Shown here in pieces: positions 16,241-25,285 of a DNA stretch of 64,000 nt. Both the position numbers and the translations under genes were made by a program. The stretch is from Nocardia vulneris. GTDB taxonomy: Bacteria; Actinomycetota; Actinomycetes; Mycobacteriales; Mycobacteriaceae. The DNA lies in assembly GCF_001613425.1 (NCBI RefSeq), contig NZ_BDCI01000039.1:62001-126000 (forward strand), read 5' to 3'. Within the stretch, counting starts at the first letter, position 1. Each line of letters opens with the position of its first letter. The notes beneath the pieces are model-generated. The model searched no databases. It saw only the letters and a program-made list of their open reading frames with translations, and was not told the DNA's origin.

Positions 16241-17722
16241 TCAGACGCCCTTGAACCACTCCGCCGGCTTCGGTGCCGTGTTGTGCCAGATGTGCTTTGT
16301 TTCCTGGTATTCGGCCAGGCCGGTCGGGCCGAGCTCGCGCCCGTTTCCGGATTTCTTGAAGCCGCCCCATTCGGCGGCGGCGGTGTAATAACCGAAGTCG
16401 TTGAGCCACACCGTACCGTGGCGCAGCGCGCGCACCACCCGCTCGCCGCGAGCCGGGTCCGACGTGCGCACGCCGGCCGCCAGGCCGTACTCGGTGTCGT
16501 TGCCGAGCCGGATCGCCTCGGCTTCGGTGCGGAACCGTTCCACCGTCAGGATCGGGCCGAAGGTCTCCTCCTGCACGATGCGCATCGACCGGTCGCAGCG
16601 GTCGAAGATCGTCGGCAGGTAGAAGCTGCCCGCCTGCAATGCCGGATCACTCGGCCGCGCCCCGCCGGTCACCAGCTTGGCGCCCTCCGAGATACCCAGC
16701 GCGACATAGGCTTCCACCTTTTCGCGGTGCTGCTCGGAGACCAGCGGACCGGTTTCGCTGGCCGGGTCCAAGCCGGGGCCGACCCGGATGCGCTCGGCCC
16801 GGCTCGCCAGCTCGGCGACGAAATCGTCGGCGATCGTCTCCGCCACGATCAACCGGGTGCCCGCCGAACAGACCTGCCCGGAATGCAGGAACACACCGGT
16901 CAGCACCTGGTCGACCGAACTCGCCCAGTCGGCGTCGGCGAACACCAGGTGCGGATTCTTGCCGCCGAGCTCCACCGCCACCTTGGTGACGTGTTCGGCG
17001 GCGACCTTGCTGATCGTGCGGCCGGTCGCGAGACCGCCGGTGAACGAGATGAAGTCGACGTCGGGAGTGCCGGTCAGCGCCGCCCCGAGCACCGCGCCGC
17101 TGCCCTGGACCAGGTTCAGCACCCCCGCGGGCACCCCCGCCTCCTCGGCGAGCCGCGCGAATTCGATCGTGCTCAGCGGGGTGACCTCGCTCGGCTTGAG
17201 CACCATGGTGCAGCCCGCGGCCAGCGCGGGCGCGACCTTCCACGACATCTGGAGCAGCGGATAGTTCCACGGCGCGATCAGCACGCAGACGCCGATCGGC
17301 TCGCGCACCACCCGGCTGAGCACCGCCGGATCGCCCACGTCGATCAGCCGGTCGGCCTGTACCGCGATCGCGCTCGCGTAGTAGCGGAACACCGAGATCA
17401 CATCGTCGATGTCGATCTCACTCTCCACCAGCGTCTTTCCGGTGTCCGCGGTCTCCAGCCGGGCCAACCGGTCCTTGTCGCGGGCCAGGAGATCGGCGAT
17501 CCGCAGCAGCAGGGCCGCCCGCTCGGCGACCGGCGTCGCGGGCCAGTCGCCCGCGTCGAAGGCCGCGCGGGCGGCGGCGACGGCCGCCTGCGCGTCGCGC
17601 GGGGTGGCCTCGTCCACCGTCGCGACCACCGAGCCGTCGGCCGGATCGATGATCTGCCGCACGCCGCCGTCCTCGGCATGCGTCCATCGACCATCGATCA
17701 GCAGATCCGGATCACCGTTCAT
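16241..17722 (-). CDS. betB: betaine-aldehyde dehydrogenase
   Basis: A 493-residue NAD(P)-dependent aldehyde dehydrogenase. The cofactor region VLIAPWNYPLLQ, the general-base glutamate in VELGGKNPH (Glu251) and the nucleophile in HSGQVCSAGTR (Cys285) are all present. It would oxidise betaine aldehyde from the GMC enzyme to glycine betaine. It starts six bases after the Rieske oxygenase gene, so both lie in one transcript. Family members also take aminobutyraldehydes and similar substrates; the gene neighbourhood decides the assignment. Confidence 0.9.
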   Translation of the reverse strand: MNGDPDLLIDGRWTHAEDGGVRQIIDPADGSVVATVDEATPRDAQAAVAAARAAFDAGDWPATPVAERAALLLRIADLLARDKDRLARLETADTGKTLVESEIDIDDVISVFRYYASAIAVQADRLIDVGDPAVLSRVVREPIGVCVLIAPWNYPLLQMSWKVAPALAAGCTMVLKPSEVTPLSTIEFARLAEEAGVPAGVLNLVQGSGAVLGAALTGTPDVDFISFTGGLATGRTISKVAAEHVTKVAVELGGKNPHLVFADADWASSVDQVLTGVFLHSGQVCSAGTRLIVAETIADDFVAELASRAERIRVGPGLDPASETGPLVSEQHREKVEAYVALGISEGAKLVTGGARPSDPALQAGSFYLPTIFDRCDRSMRIVQEETFGPILTVERFRTEAEAIRLGNDTEYGLAAGVRTSDPARGERVVRALRHGTVWLNDFGYYTAAAEWGGFKKSGNGRELGPTGLAEYQETKHIWHNTAPKPAEWFKGV

Positions 17723-17728
17723 CTCATG

Positions 17729-18880
17729 TCACCTCACGTCACCGATACGACAGGACAACCACTCGTGGAACTCCGCGATGTGATGCTCGGCGGGCACGAG
17801 CACCCCGCCCTTACGGTAGGCGCGCGAGGACATGGTGGGTTGCGTTCGCTCGCATGCCGCGAAATCCTGCTCGTTCACTCGATGGAACAATTCGACGGAG
17901 CGGGACACATCTCGTCCCGCGGCGACCACATCCTTGGTGTACAACCAATCGCATTCGACGATAGTGCGGTCCGCGGACATCGGGAACATCCGGTGGAAAA
18001 TAATGTGGTCCGGGACCAGATTGACGAAGACCGTCGGCCGGATCGTGATGGCGTAGTAGCGGCGGTCCTGTTCGGGAGTAACCCCCGGCAGCCGGTCGAA
18101 ACCCGGTGAACCGTCGACGGTGAATCCGGCGATATCGGCGCCGAATTCCGCGCCGTGGCCGACGAACACCTGTGCGGCCAAACCCTGCGCGAATTCGGGC
18201 AGCACCTCGGTGAGTTCGGGATGGATGGTCGCGCAGTGGTAGCACTCCATGAAGTTCTCCACGATGAGCTTCCAGTTCGCCGCCACGTCGTAGACCACCC
18301 GGCGGCCCACCGCCAGTGTCTCGATCTCGTAGGCGTCGATCGCGCCCGGATCGCCGAGCCGTTCGGTGACCGCACCCACCACGTCGCGCTCGAACACCGG
18401 CGGGTCGTCGGCGAGGCAGACCCACGCGTAGCCGAGCCATTCGCGCAGCGCGACCGGGATCAGGCCGTAGGCGACCCGGTCGATATCGGCGCCCGTCGCG
18501 TCCTTCAGCGCCGCCATGTTCGGCGCGGCGACCAGCTTCCCGTCCAGGCCGTAGGTCCACGCGTGATACGGGCACTGCAGGTTGCGGCGCACCTGGCCCT
18601 GGTCCTCGGTGCACAGCATCGCGCCGCGGTGCCGGCAGATGTTCAGGAAGGCGCGCAGAGCGCCGTCGCGGCCGCGCACGACCAGCACGCTCTCCCGGCC
18701 GACCTGCACCCGTTTGAACTGCCCGGCCTGCGCGAGATCCGCGGATCTGATGGCGCAGAACCACATTCGCTCGAACAGCTGCTCCTGCTCGGCCGCGAAG
18801 ACACCGTCGTCGACGTACCACTTGCCACCGAGCGTCGGGATGAGCGCCGGGGTGGTCACCGGCGGCGGATCGGTCATCAT
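17729..18880 (-). CDS. Rieske oxygenase alpha subunit, probable glycine-betaine demethylase
   Basis: A 383-residue terminal oxygenase. The Rieske centre is bound by C82/H84 (ICRHRG) and C103/H106 (QCPYHAW), and the mononuclear iron by H215 and H220 in ENFMECYHCATIH. Known relatives (GbcA, Stc2) demethylate glycine betaine or proline betaine, releasing formaldehyde. Here dimethylglycine dehydrogenase and sarcosine oxidase come just before it, so betaine is the likely substrate. The ATG at 18878-18880 forms an ATGA overlap with the sarcosine oxidase stop, which decides the start. Electrons probably come from the divergent ferredoxin/reductase genes. Confidence 0.88.
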   Translation of the reverse strand: MMTDPPPVTTPALIPTLGGKWYVDDGVFAAEQEQLFERMWFCAIRSADLAQAGQFKRVQVGRESVLVVRGRDGALRAFLNICRHRGAMLCTEDQGQVRRNLQCPYHAWTYGLDGKLVAAPNMAALKDATGADIDRVAYGLIPVALREWLGYAWVCLADDPPVFERDVVGAVTERLGDPGAIDAYEIETLAVGRRVVYDVAANWKLIVENFMECYHCATIHPELTEVLPEFAQGLAAQVFVGHGAEFGADIAGFTVDGSPGFDRLPGVTPEQDRRYYAITIRPTVFVNLVPDHIIFHRMFPMSADRTIVECDWLYTKDVVAAGRDVSRSVELFHRVNEQDFAACERTQPTMSSRAYRKGGVLVPAEHHIAEFHEWLSCRIGDVR

Positions 18881-20025
18881 GTGGTCACCAGCCTTTGCGG
18901 GTCGAACAGCGCGATGGGGTGCCTGGTCGAGCCATCGATGACCAGATCGGCCAGCACCTCCCCCACCACGGGGACGAATTTGAAGCCGTGCCCGGAGAAG
19001 CCGCAGGCGATAGTGACCCGGGTACCGCCGGGATGCCGGGCGATGACGAAATGCTCGTCGGGGGTATTGGAGTACATGCAGGTCGCGGAGTGCACGCACG
19101 GCCCGGCCAGCGCAGGCAGCAACGCGGAGACCCGGGTCCGCATCTCCTCGATCTCGTGCGGGTGCACCACCCGGTCGATGGTGTCCGGGGTGCAGACGAT
19201 GCCCTTGCGGAAGAACGCCATCTTGACCCCGCCTGCCGGGCCGTCGATGGCGGGGAAACCGTAGATCTGCATGCCGGAGGCGTCCTCGGCGATGTAGATC
19301 GGTTCGCCCTCGAACGCCGCGGTCCCGCCGATCGGATCGAGCCAGTACAGCACTTGACGTTCGATGGTGATCGGAATGCCGAAGTCCGCCAGCAACTGTG
19401 GCGCCCAGGCGCCGGGACAGACGACGAGTTGCTCGGCGTGATACGTGGCACGCGCCGTGGTCACCGTGACGCCGGACGCGGTTTCAGCCCAGCCCAGCAC
19501 CTCTTCGCCGAACGACAGTGTGGCCCCGGCCCGCAACGCCAGATCGATGTGCGCCTGCACCGTCACCTCGGGCCGGGCGAACCCGCCGTTGGCCTCGTAC
19601 ACCGCGATGTCGTCGTCCGCGGGCGTGAAGTTCGGGAACCGCCGGCGGATCTGCGCCGCGTCCCAGACCTCGTGCGGCAGTGACCATTCGCGGCTGGCCC
19701 GCAGGCTCCCCGCGACCGTGAGACTGTCCGGCGGGCCGAGGTACAGACCGCCGGTGAGCCGGAACACCTCCCGGTCGGCGTCGGCCGCCAGCTTCGCCCA
19801 GAGTTCGTAGGAGCGCAGCAGCAGCGGCACATAGGCCGGGTCCTCGAAGTAGGACTGCCGGATGATGCGCGAACCGCCGTGGCTGGAACCGCGGTCGTGG
19901 GCGGGGCCGAACTTCTCCAGTCCGAGCACCTGTTGCCCGCGCGCCGCCAGGTGATACGCGGCGGCACTGCCCATGCCGCCGACACCGATCACGATGACGT
20001 CGTAGCCCGTTGTCGCCGTGGTCAT
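18877..20025 (-). CDS. soxA: monomeric sarcosine oxidase
   Basis: A 382-residue flavoprotein of the monomeric sarcosine oxidase / N-methyltryptophan oxidase family. FAD binding is at VIVIGVGGMGSAAAYHLA. Cys316 in SATCMYSNTPDEHF matches the cysteine that covalently binds FAD in MSOX, and Lys268 (GGVKMAF) matches the O2-activating lysine. It would convert sarcosine to glycine, formaldehyde and H2O2. The ATG (20023-20025) is preceded by AGGAGGTGAG. It sits five bases after the dimethylglycine dehydrogenase gene, matching the pathway order. Confidence 0.9.
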   Translation of the reverse strand: MTTATTGYDVIVIGVGGMGSAAAYHLAARGQQVLGLEKFGPAHDRGSSHGGSRIIRQSYFEDPAYVPLLLRSYELWAKLAADADREVFRLTGGLYLGPPDSLTVAGSLRASREWSLPHEVWDAAQIRRRFPNFTPADDDIAVYEANGGFARPEVTVQAHIDLALRAGATLSFGEEVLGWAETASGVTVTTARATYHAEQLVVCPGAWAPQLLADFGIPITIERQVLYWLDPIGGTAAFEGEPIYIAEDASGMQIYGFPAIDGPAGGVKMAFFRKGIVCTPDTIDRVVHPHEIEEMRTRVSALLPALAGPCVHSATCMYSNTPDEHFVIARHPGGTRVTIACGFSGHGFKFVPVVGEVLADLVIDGSTRHPIALFDPQRLVTT

Positions 20026-20030
20026 CACGC

Positions 20031-22484
20031 TCACCTCCTGATCCGGGACATCTCCGGGTCCACCACCGGTTCGGCGTGCACCGTCGCGGCCCAGCGGGTA
20101 CCGAGGTAGTCGGCTTCGACCGGGTCCCCGACGTGCACGCTCGCGGGCAGCCACGCGTAGGCGATGGTGCGTTCGACGGTCGCCGAATAGCCCGCGCTGG
20201 TCACGTATCCCGCGCACTCGCCGTCGACGTACACCGGTTCCTTGCCGAGCACCACCGCGGCCGGGCTGTCGAAGACGATGCTGCGCAACACCATCGCCGG
20301 AGCGGGCGCGTGTTCCAGGGCGTCCCTGCCGACGAAGTCGCCCTTGGTCATCCGCACCGCGAAGTCGAGACCGGCCGCGGCGGGCCGGTGCTCCGCCGTC
20401 ATGTCGGTGCCCCAACTGCGGTAGCCCTTTTCGATCCGCAGGCTGTTGAACGCGATCCGCCCGGCCGCGATCGCCTCGTGCGCGGTACCCGCCTCCCACA
20501 GCAGATCCCAGAGTGCGCTGCCGTATTCGGCGGAGGCATAGATTTCCCAGCCGAGTTCACCGACGTAGGACACCCGCATCATGGTGACCGGAATCGCGCC
20601 GAGATACGTCTGGAGGGCCCGGAAGTACTTGAACGATTCGTGCGCCAAGTCGCCGGAGCACAGGGGCTGCACCAGATCTCGGGCGCGCGGTCCCCACACG
20701 CCGATGCAGCAGGTGCCACCGGTGATGTCGCGCAGCTGGATCGCGCCGTCGGCGGGCAGGTGGCGGGTGAACCAGTCGAAGTCCATGGGGCCGTTGGCCC
20801 CCACTTGGAACCGCTGCGGGCCCAGCCGGGCCACCGTGAGATCGCTTCGGATACCACCGGTTTCGTCGAGCAGCAGCGTATAGGTGACCGAGCCGACGGA
20901 CTTGTCCAGATTGTTCGTGGTGAGCCGCTGGAGCAGCTCGAGCGCACCGGGGCCGGCCACCTCGTACCGGGTCAGCGGCGTCATGTCGAACAGCGCGACG
21001 TGTTCTCTGGTCCAGCGGGCCTCGGCGATCGAGATCGGCGACCAGAACCGGCTCGACCATACGTCGCGCTCCGGGAACGGCACACCTTCGTCGCGAAGCC
21101 GTTGCGCCAGTCCGGCATTGGCCTCATACCAGGCCGGGCGCTCCCAGCTGCCGCCCTCGAAGAAGAACGCGCCCAGCTCCTGCTGGCGGGCGTAGAACGG
21201 GCTGGTGCGCAGGCCGCGCAACTTCGTCCGGAACTGGTGCGGATGGATGATGTCGTAGACCTCGACGAAAGCCTGTGCGCTCGTCTCCAGAATGAACTGA
21301 TCGCTGCGCGCGACGTCCTCGAAACGGTAGAGGTCGCATTCGTGCACGTCGATACTCGGCGCACCCTCGATGATCCATTCCGCCGCCGCCTTCGCCACGC
21401 CCGCCGAATGGGTCACCCAGACCGCCTCGGCGACCCAGAATCCGGCGAGGTCGCGGTGCTCGCCCATGATCGAGAAGCCGTCCGGGGTGAACGAGAAGAT
21501 GCCGTTGAACCCTTCCTCGGGTTTCGAATCTCCCAGTGCCGGCAGCAGTTCCATCGACGCACGCCACGCAGGCGCGAAATCCGGGTCGGTGAACGGCAGC
21601 ATCGAAGGCATCGCCTCGCTCGCGGTCGCCGCGGCCAGGGTGGACATATCCACCGGCATCGGCGCGTGACCGTAGTAGCCGATGCCCATCCGGTCACCGT
21701 GCTCGCGATAGTAGAGGTCCTGATCCTGATGTCGCAGGATCGGCAAGGCGGCCGTACCCGGTGCGCCCACGCGCTCGGCCAGGGTCGCCAGGCTCCCGGT
21801 CTTGGCGTACTGGTGCGCCATCGGCACCAGCGGTACGACCAGACCCACCTGCTTCGCCAGCTCCGCACCCCAGAACCCCGCGGCGCACACGACGATATCG
21901 GCGGGAATGGTTCCCTCGGCGGTGACGACGCCGACCACCCGGCCGTCGCGCTCGGCGATGCCGAGCACCTCCTGGTTGGGCAGGAAGCGCGCACCGCGTG
22001 CCGTCGCAGCTCTCGCCTGGGCTTCCACCGCGCGCACTGCGTTCGCCAAACCGTCTGTCGGAGTGTGGAACCCACCGAAGATGCGGTCGCCGTCGAGCAG
22101 CGGGTAGAGCCGCACACATTCCTCGGCGCTCAGCAAACGCCCTGCGATTCCCCACGATTGAGCCCAGCCCGCCTTGCGGTGCAGGTCTTGCCAGCGCTCC
22201 GGCGTGGTCGCGACCTCGAGACCGCCGACCGGATCGAACGCCGGGCCGGCCGGGTGATCGAGTCCGCGGAATTTCTCGGTGGTGTAGCGGGCGAACTCGG
22301 TCATCGTTTTCGACGGGTTGGTCTGGAACACCAAACCCGGTGCGTGCGAAGTGGATCCGCCGGTGACGAACAGTGGTCCGCGATCGAGCACGGTGATATC
22401 GGCCCAACCTCGTGCGGTCATTTCATCGGCCAGCGATGCCCCGACGATCCCGGCTCCGATGACGACAACTTTCCGGTGAGCCAA
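20031..22484 (-). CDS. dimethylglycine dehydrogenase/oxidase with folate-binding GcvT domain
   Basis: An 817-residue two-part enzyme. The N-terminal DAO-type FAD domain starts VVVIGAGIVGASLAD; His47 in STSHAPG matches the histidine that covalently holds FAD in dimethylglycine oxidase. The C-terminal half (from about 420) is GcvT-like: DMTPLTRYEVAGPGALELL, SYVGELGWEIY and LRIEKGYRSWGTDM. It removes a methyl group from dimethylglycine to give sarcosine and 5,10-methylene-THF. The start is TTG (22482-22484) with GGAGG six bases upstream; the operator dyad begins just beyond this site. It heads the long minus-strand operon. Confidence 0.9.
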   Translation of the reverse strand: MAHRKVVVIGAGIVGASLADEMTARGWADITVLDRGPLFVTGGSTSHAPGLVFQTNPSKTMTEFARYTTEKFRGLDHPAGPAFDPVGGLEVATTPERWQDLHRKAGWAQSWGIAGRLLSAEECVRLYPLLDGDRIFGGFHTPTDGLANAVRAVEAQARAATARGARFLPNQEVLGIAERDGRVVGVVTAEGTIPADIVVCAAGFWGAELAKQVGLVVPLVPMAHQYAKTGSLATLAERVGAPGTAALPILRHQDQDLYYREHGDRMGIGYYGHAPMPVDMSTLAAATASEAMPSMLPFTDPDFAPAWRASMELLPALGDSKPEEGFNGIFSFTPDGFSIMGEHRDLAGFWVAEAVWVTHSAGVAKAAAEWIIEGAPSIDVHECDLYRFEDVARSDQFILETSAQAFVEVYDIIHPHQFRTKLRGLRTSPFYARQQELGAFFFEGGSWERPAWYEANAGLAQRLRDEGVPFPERDVWSSRFWSPISIAEARWTREHVALFDMTPLTRYEVAGPGALELLQRLTTNNLDKSVGSVTYTLLLDETGGIRSDLTVARLGPQRFQVGANGPMDFDWFTRHLPADGAIQLRDITGGTCCIGVWGPRARDLVQPLCSGDLAHESFKYFRALQTYLGAIPVTMMRVSYVGELGWEIYASAEYGSALWDLLWEAGTAHEAIAAGRIAFNSLRIEKGYRSWGTDMTAEHRPAAAGLDFAVRMTKGDFVGRDALEHAPAPAMVLRSIVFDSPAAVVLGKEPVYVDGECAGYVTSAGYSATVERTIAYAWLPASVHVGDPVEADYLGTRWAATVHAEPVVDPEMSRIRR

Positions 22485-22496
22485 AGGGTGCCTCCG

Positions 22497-22535
22497 TTGT
22501 TGCTAGTAGCGCAACGAATTCGTATTACGCAACAA
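22497..22535 (-). promoter_or_regulatory. GTTGC-dyad operator before the dimethylglycine dehydrogenase gene
   Basis: TTGTTGC (22497-22503), a 7-base spacer and GCAACGA (22511-22517) form a dyad directly upstream of the ribosome-binding site. A further exact half-site GCAACAA lies at 22529-22535, 18 bases away. On the minus strand the latter reads TTGTTGC and could be the -35, putting the full dyad over the -10 and start point. The layout mirrors the site on the divergent ferredoxin side. Confidence 0.6.
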
Positions 22536-22628
22536 ATAGTCCGCCTCGCACCGCGTGCTGTCAACCGCTGGAAACCGGCCGTTCACCGGGCGATTCCGGG
22601 GTTGACGCCTCCGCGACACCGATGCACA

Positions 22629-22668
22629 CTGTTGCGTATCGCGATTTCTGTTGCGCTCTAAGCAACTC
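22629..22668 (+). promoter_or_regulatory. GTTGC-dyad operator before the ferredoxin operon
   Basis: CTGTTGC (22648-22654), seven bases, GCAACTC (22662-22668) form a dyad ending 11 bases before the ATG, just ahead of the GGAGG site. An identical half-site CTGTTGC lies exactly 19 bases upstream (22629-22635). The full dyad plus an outer half-site mirrors the arrangement at 22497-22535, so one regulator probably controls both divergent operons. Confidence 0.6.
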
Positions 22669-22679
22669 ATGGAGGGTTT

Positions 22680-23027
22680 ATGGAATCCCTTGCCAACCAC
22701 ACCGCGACCTCCGGGACCGAGCTGTTCGTCGCACACCTGACCGACCTGCCGGTCGGTGAGGCCGCCACCGTGCACCCCGACGGCGGCTCACCGATCGCGG
22801 TATTCCACACCGAGAGTGGACTTTTCGCGATCGACGACACCTGCACCCACCAGGATGCGTCACTGGCCGACGGCTGGGTGGAGAATTGCACGGTCGAATG
22901 CCCTTTGCACGAGTCGTGTTTCGACCTGCGCACCGGACAGGTCTCGGGGCCGCCCGCCAAGATCGGTGTGCGCACCTACCCTGTGCGGGTGCTCGACGGC
23001 GCCGTCGTGGTCGCGGTCCGGCCATGA
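22680..23027 (+). CDS. Rieske-type [2Fe-2S] ferredoxin
   Basis: A 115-residue electron carrier. Cluster ligands C55/H57 (CTHQDASL) and C74/H77 (ECPLHESCF) are complete and correctly spaced. It most likely passes electrons to the betaine demethylase encoded on the other strand (17729-18880), because an oxygenase-type ferredoxin is otherwise unpaired here. GGAGGG precedes the ATG by five bases. Its stop overlaps the next start as ATGA. Confidence 0.92.
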   Translation: MESLANHTATSGTELFVAHLTDLPVGEAATVHPDGGSPIAVFHTESGLFAIDDTCTHQDASLADGWVENCTVECPLHESCFDLRTGQVSGPPAKIGVRTYPVRVLDGAVVVAVRP

Positions 23028-24187
23028 GCGTCGTCGTCATCGGCGCGTCACTGGCCGGGTTCTCGCTGGTTCGCGAGTTGCGCGAGCGCGGCTACGGCGA
23101 ATCGATCACCGTCGTCGGCGACGAAGTGCACGCACCGTACGACCGCCCGCCGCTGTCCAAGGAATTCCTGCGCGACGACGTCGATCTCACCCTCGGCGCA
23201 GTCGGCGACGATCCGGGGACCCGCTGGATCCTGGGCCACCGAGCGGTCGAAATCATCCGGACCGCAACCGGTCCCGCCGTCACGCTGGACGACGGGACAG
23301 TGCACACCGGGCGTTCGCTCGTGCTCGCGACCGGTGCCCGCGCCCGTCCGCTGCCCGGCACACCGGCGCTCGACGGGATCCACACGCTGCGCACCGTCGA
23401 CGACGCGCGCGCGATCCGGACTTCGCTGCGCACCGCCCGCGCCGTCGTCATCGTCGGAGCCGGGCTCATCGGCTCCGAAATTGCCTCGACCGCAGCGTCT
23501 TTCGGCGTGCAGGTGACCGTGATAGAACTCGCGGCCGCACCCCTGGCCGGTGTATTCGGTCCACTGCTCGGCGCGCTGTGCGCCGACCTGCACGCGGCCA
23601 ACGGGGTGCACCTGCGCACCGGCGTCGCCGTCGCAGAATTCCGTGGCGAAAGCCGGGTCGAGGCCGTGCGGCTCACCGACGGCACCGTGTTGCCCGCCGA
23701 TACCGTGATCGTCGGCATCGGCGCGACACCCAATACCGAGTGGGCGCAGCATTCCGGGCTGCGGATCGACAACGGATTCCTGACCGATTCGCGGTGCCGC
23801 ACTTCGATTCCCGGCGTCTACGCCATCGGCGACTGTGCTCGCACCTACCACGACGCGCTGGGTGGGCACCACCGCAGCGAGCACTGGTCCAACGCCACCG
23901 CCCAAGCGCGGATCGCGGCCGCGGCCGTGCTCGGTGTGCCCGCCGACCGTGCGCCGACCGCCTATTTCTGGTCGAAGCAGTACGGCCACATGATCCAGTT
24001 CGCGGGCGAGCACCGCGCGGGCGACACGCTCCGGTTCCTCGACGGCGACCCGTCGACGCCCTCGTGCACCGCGCTCTACGAACGCGACGGCGAACCGGTC
24101 GCCGTGTTCGCGATCGACAACGCCCGCCTGTTCACCCGCTACCGCAAACAGATCGAGCGCCGGCCCGCGGCCGTCGCCAGCCCGTAG
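23024..24187 (+). CDS. FAD-dependent ferredoxin reductase
   Basis: A 387-residue NAD(P)H:ferredoxin reductase of the oxygenase-coupled type. The FAD motif VVVIGASLAGFSLVRELR and the NAD motif AVVIVGAGLIGSEIAS are followed by VYAIGDCARTYHD and the C-terminal reductase domain (SKQYGHMIQFAGEHRAG). It would reduce the preceding Rieske ferredoxin. The ATG at 23024 sits in an ATGA overlap with the ferredoxin stop, so subunits are probably made in equal amounts. A longer upstream open frame is an overlap artefact. Confidence 0.9.
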   Translation: MSVVVIGASLAGFSLVRELRERGYGESITVVGDEVHAPYDRPPLSKEFLRDDVDLTLGAVGDDPGTRWILGHRAVEIIRTATGPAVTLDDGTVHTGRSLVLATGARARPLPGTPALDGIHTLRTVDDARAIRTSLRTARAVVIVGAGLIGSEIASTAASFGVQVTVIELAAAPLAGVFGPLLGALCADLHAANGVHLRTGVAVAEFRGESRVEAVRLTDGTVLPADTVIVGIGATPNTEWAQHSGLRIDNGFLTDSRCRTSIPGVYAIGDCARTYHDALGGHHRSEHWSNATAQARIAAAAVLGVPADRAPTAYFWSKQYGHMIQFAGEHRAGDTLRFLDGDPSTPSCTALYERDGEPVAVFAIDNARLFTRYRKQIERRPAAVASP

Positions 24188-24195
24188 GAGGATTC

Positions 24196-25281
24196 GTGTC
24201 CGAAACCGTTCGCGGCGTCATCGCGCGCCGCAAGGGAACCCCGGTAGAACTCGTGGACGTGGTGATCCCCGACCCGGGCGCCCACGATGTCGTGGTGCGT
24301 GTGCAGGCGTGCGGGGTGTGCCACACCGATCTGCACTACCGTGAAGGCGGCATCAACGACGAGTTCCCGTTCCTGCTCGGACACGAGGCCGCGGGCATCG
24401 TGGAAATCGTCGGCGACGCGGTGACCCATGTGGCGACAGGCGATTTCGTCGTATTGAACTGGCGGGCCGTCTGTGGCGAGTGCCGGGCCTGTCGCCGCGG
24501 GCGTCCGTGGTACTGCTTCGCCAGCAGCAACGCCAGCCGGAAGATGACCCTCACCGACGGCACCGAACTCTCCCCCGCCCTCGGCATCGGCGCGTTCGCC
24601 GACAAGACCCTCGTGCACGAACGGCAGTGCACCAGAGTAGATCCCACCACCGATCCGGCCATCGCCGGACTACTCGGGTGCGGCGTGATGGCGGGCATCG
24701 GCGCGGCGATGAACACCGGCGCGGTCTCGCGTGGGGACAGCGTGGCGGTGATCGGGTGCGGCGGTGTCGGCGACGCGGCGATCGCGGGCGCGCACCTGGC
24801 CGGCGCCAAGTCCGTCATCGCGATCGACCGTGATCCCCGAAAGCTGGCCTGGGCGACGGAATTCGGCGCCACCCACCGCATCGATGCCAGTACCGAGGAC
24901 GTAGTCGAGCGGATCCGGGAACTCACCGACGGCTTCGGCGCCGATGTCGTGATCGATGCGGTCGGCCGCCCCGAAACCTGGCAGCAGGCGTTCTACGGAC
25001 GCGACCTCGCGGGCACCGTGGTGCTGGTGGGCGTCCCGACCCCGGACATGACCCTCGACCTCCCGCTGATCGACCTCTTCTCCCGCGGCGGGGCGCTGAA
25101 ATCCTCGTGGTACGGCGATTGCCTGCCCGAACGCGACTTTCCGATGCTCGTCGACCTGTACCGACAGGGTCGGCTACCACTGGACCGCTTCGTCACCGAA
25201 CGCATCTCCCTCGACGAGGTCGAGAAGTCCTTCGACGCCATGCACCGCGGTGACGTGCTCCGCTCCGTGGTCGTCTGGTAG
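24196..25281 (+). CDS. mscR: mycothiol-dependent formaldehyde dehydrogenase / S-nitrosomycothiol reductase
   Basis: A 361-residue zinc-dependent medium-chain dehydrogenase that oxidises S-hydroxymethyl-mycothiol. Motifs ACGVCHTDLHYREGG, LLGHEAAG and VLNWRAVCGECRACRRGR match the mycobacterial MscR/AdhE2 protein very closely, as does GVPTPDMTLDLPLIDLF. GTG start with AGGAGGATTC upstream, eight bases after the reductase gene. The Rieske demethylase and sarcosine oxidase release formaldehyde, so this gene gives the locus its own detoxification step. It also shows that the organism uses mycothiol. Confidence 0.93.
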   Translation: MSETVRGVIARRKGTPVELVDVVIPDPGAHDVVVRVQACGVCHTDLHYREGGINDEFPFLLGHEAAGIVEIVGDAVTHVATGDFVVLNWRAVCGECRACRRGRPWYCFASSNASRKMTLTDGTELSPALGIGAFADKTLVHERQCTRVDPTTDPAIAGLLGCGVMAGIGAAMNTGAVSRGDSVAVIGCGGVGDAAIAGAHLAGAKSVIAIDRDPRKLAWATEFGATHRIDASTEDVVERIRELTDGFGADVVIDAVGRPETWQQAFYGRDLAGTVVLVGVPTPDMTLDLPLIDLFSRGGALKSSWYGDCLPERDFPMLVDLYRQGRLPLDRFVTERISLDEVEKSFDAMHRGDVLRSVVVW

Positions 25282-25285
25282 ACCG

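Noticed and set aside
16112..18109. Plus-strand open frame of 665 codons
   Set aside because: Antisense to the aldehyde dehydrogenase and Rieske oxygenase; low-complexity composition with no motif.
20010..22661. Plus-strand open frame of 883 codons opposite the dimethylglycine dehydrogenase
   Set aside because: It is antisense to a gene with clear FAD and GcvT motifs; its translation is Arg/His/Gly-rich with no domain, typical of a high-GC mirror frame.
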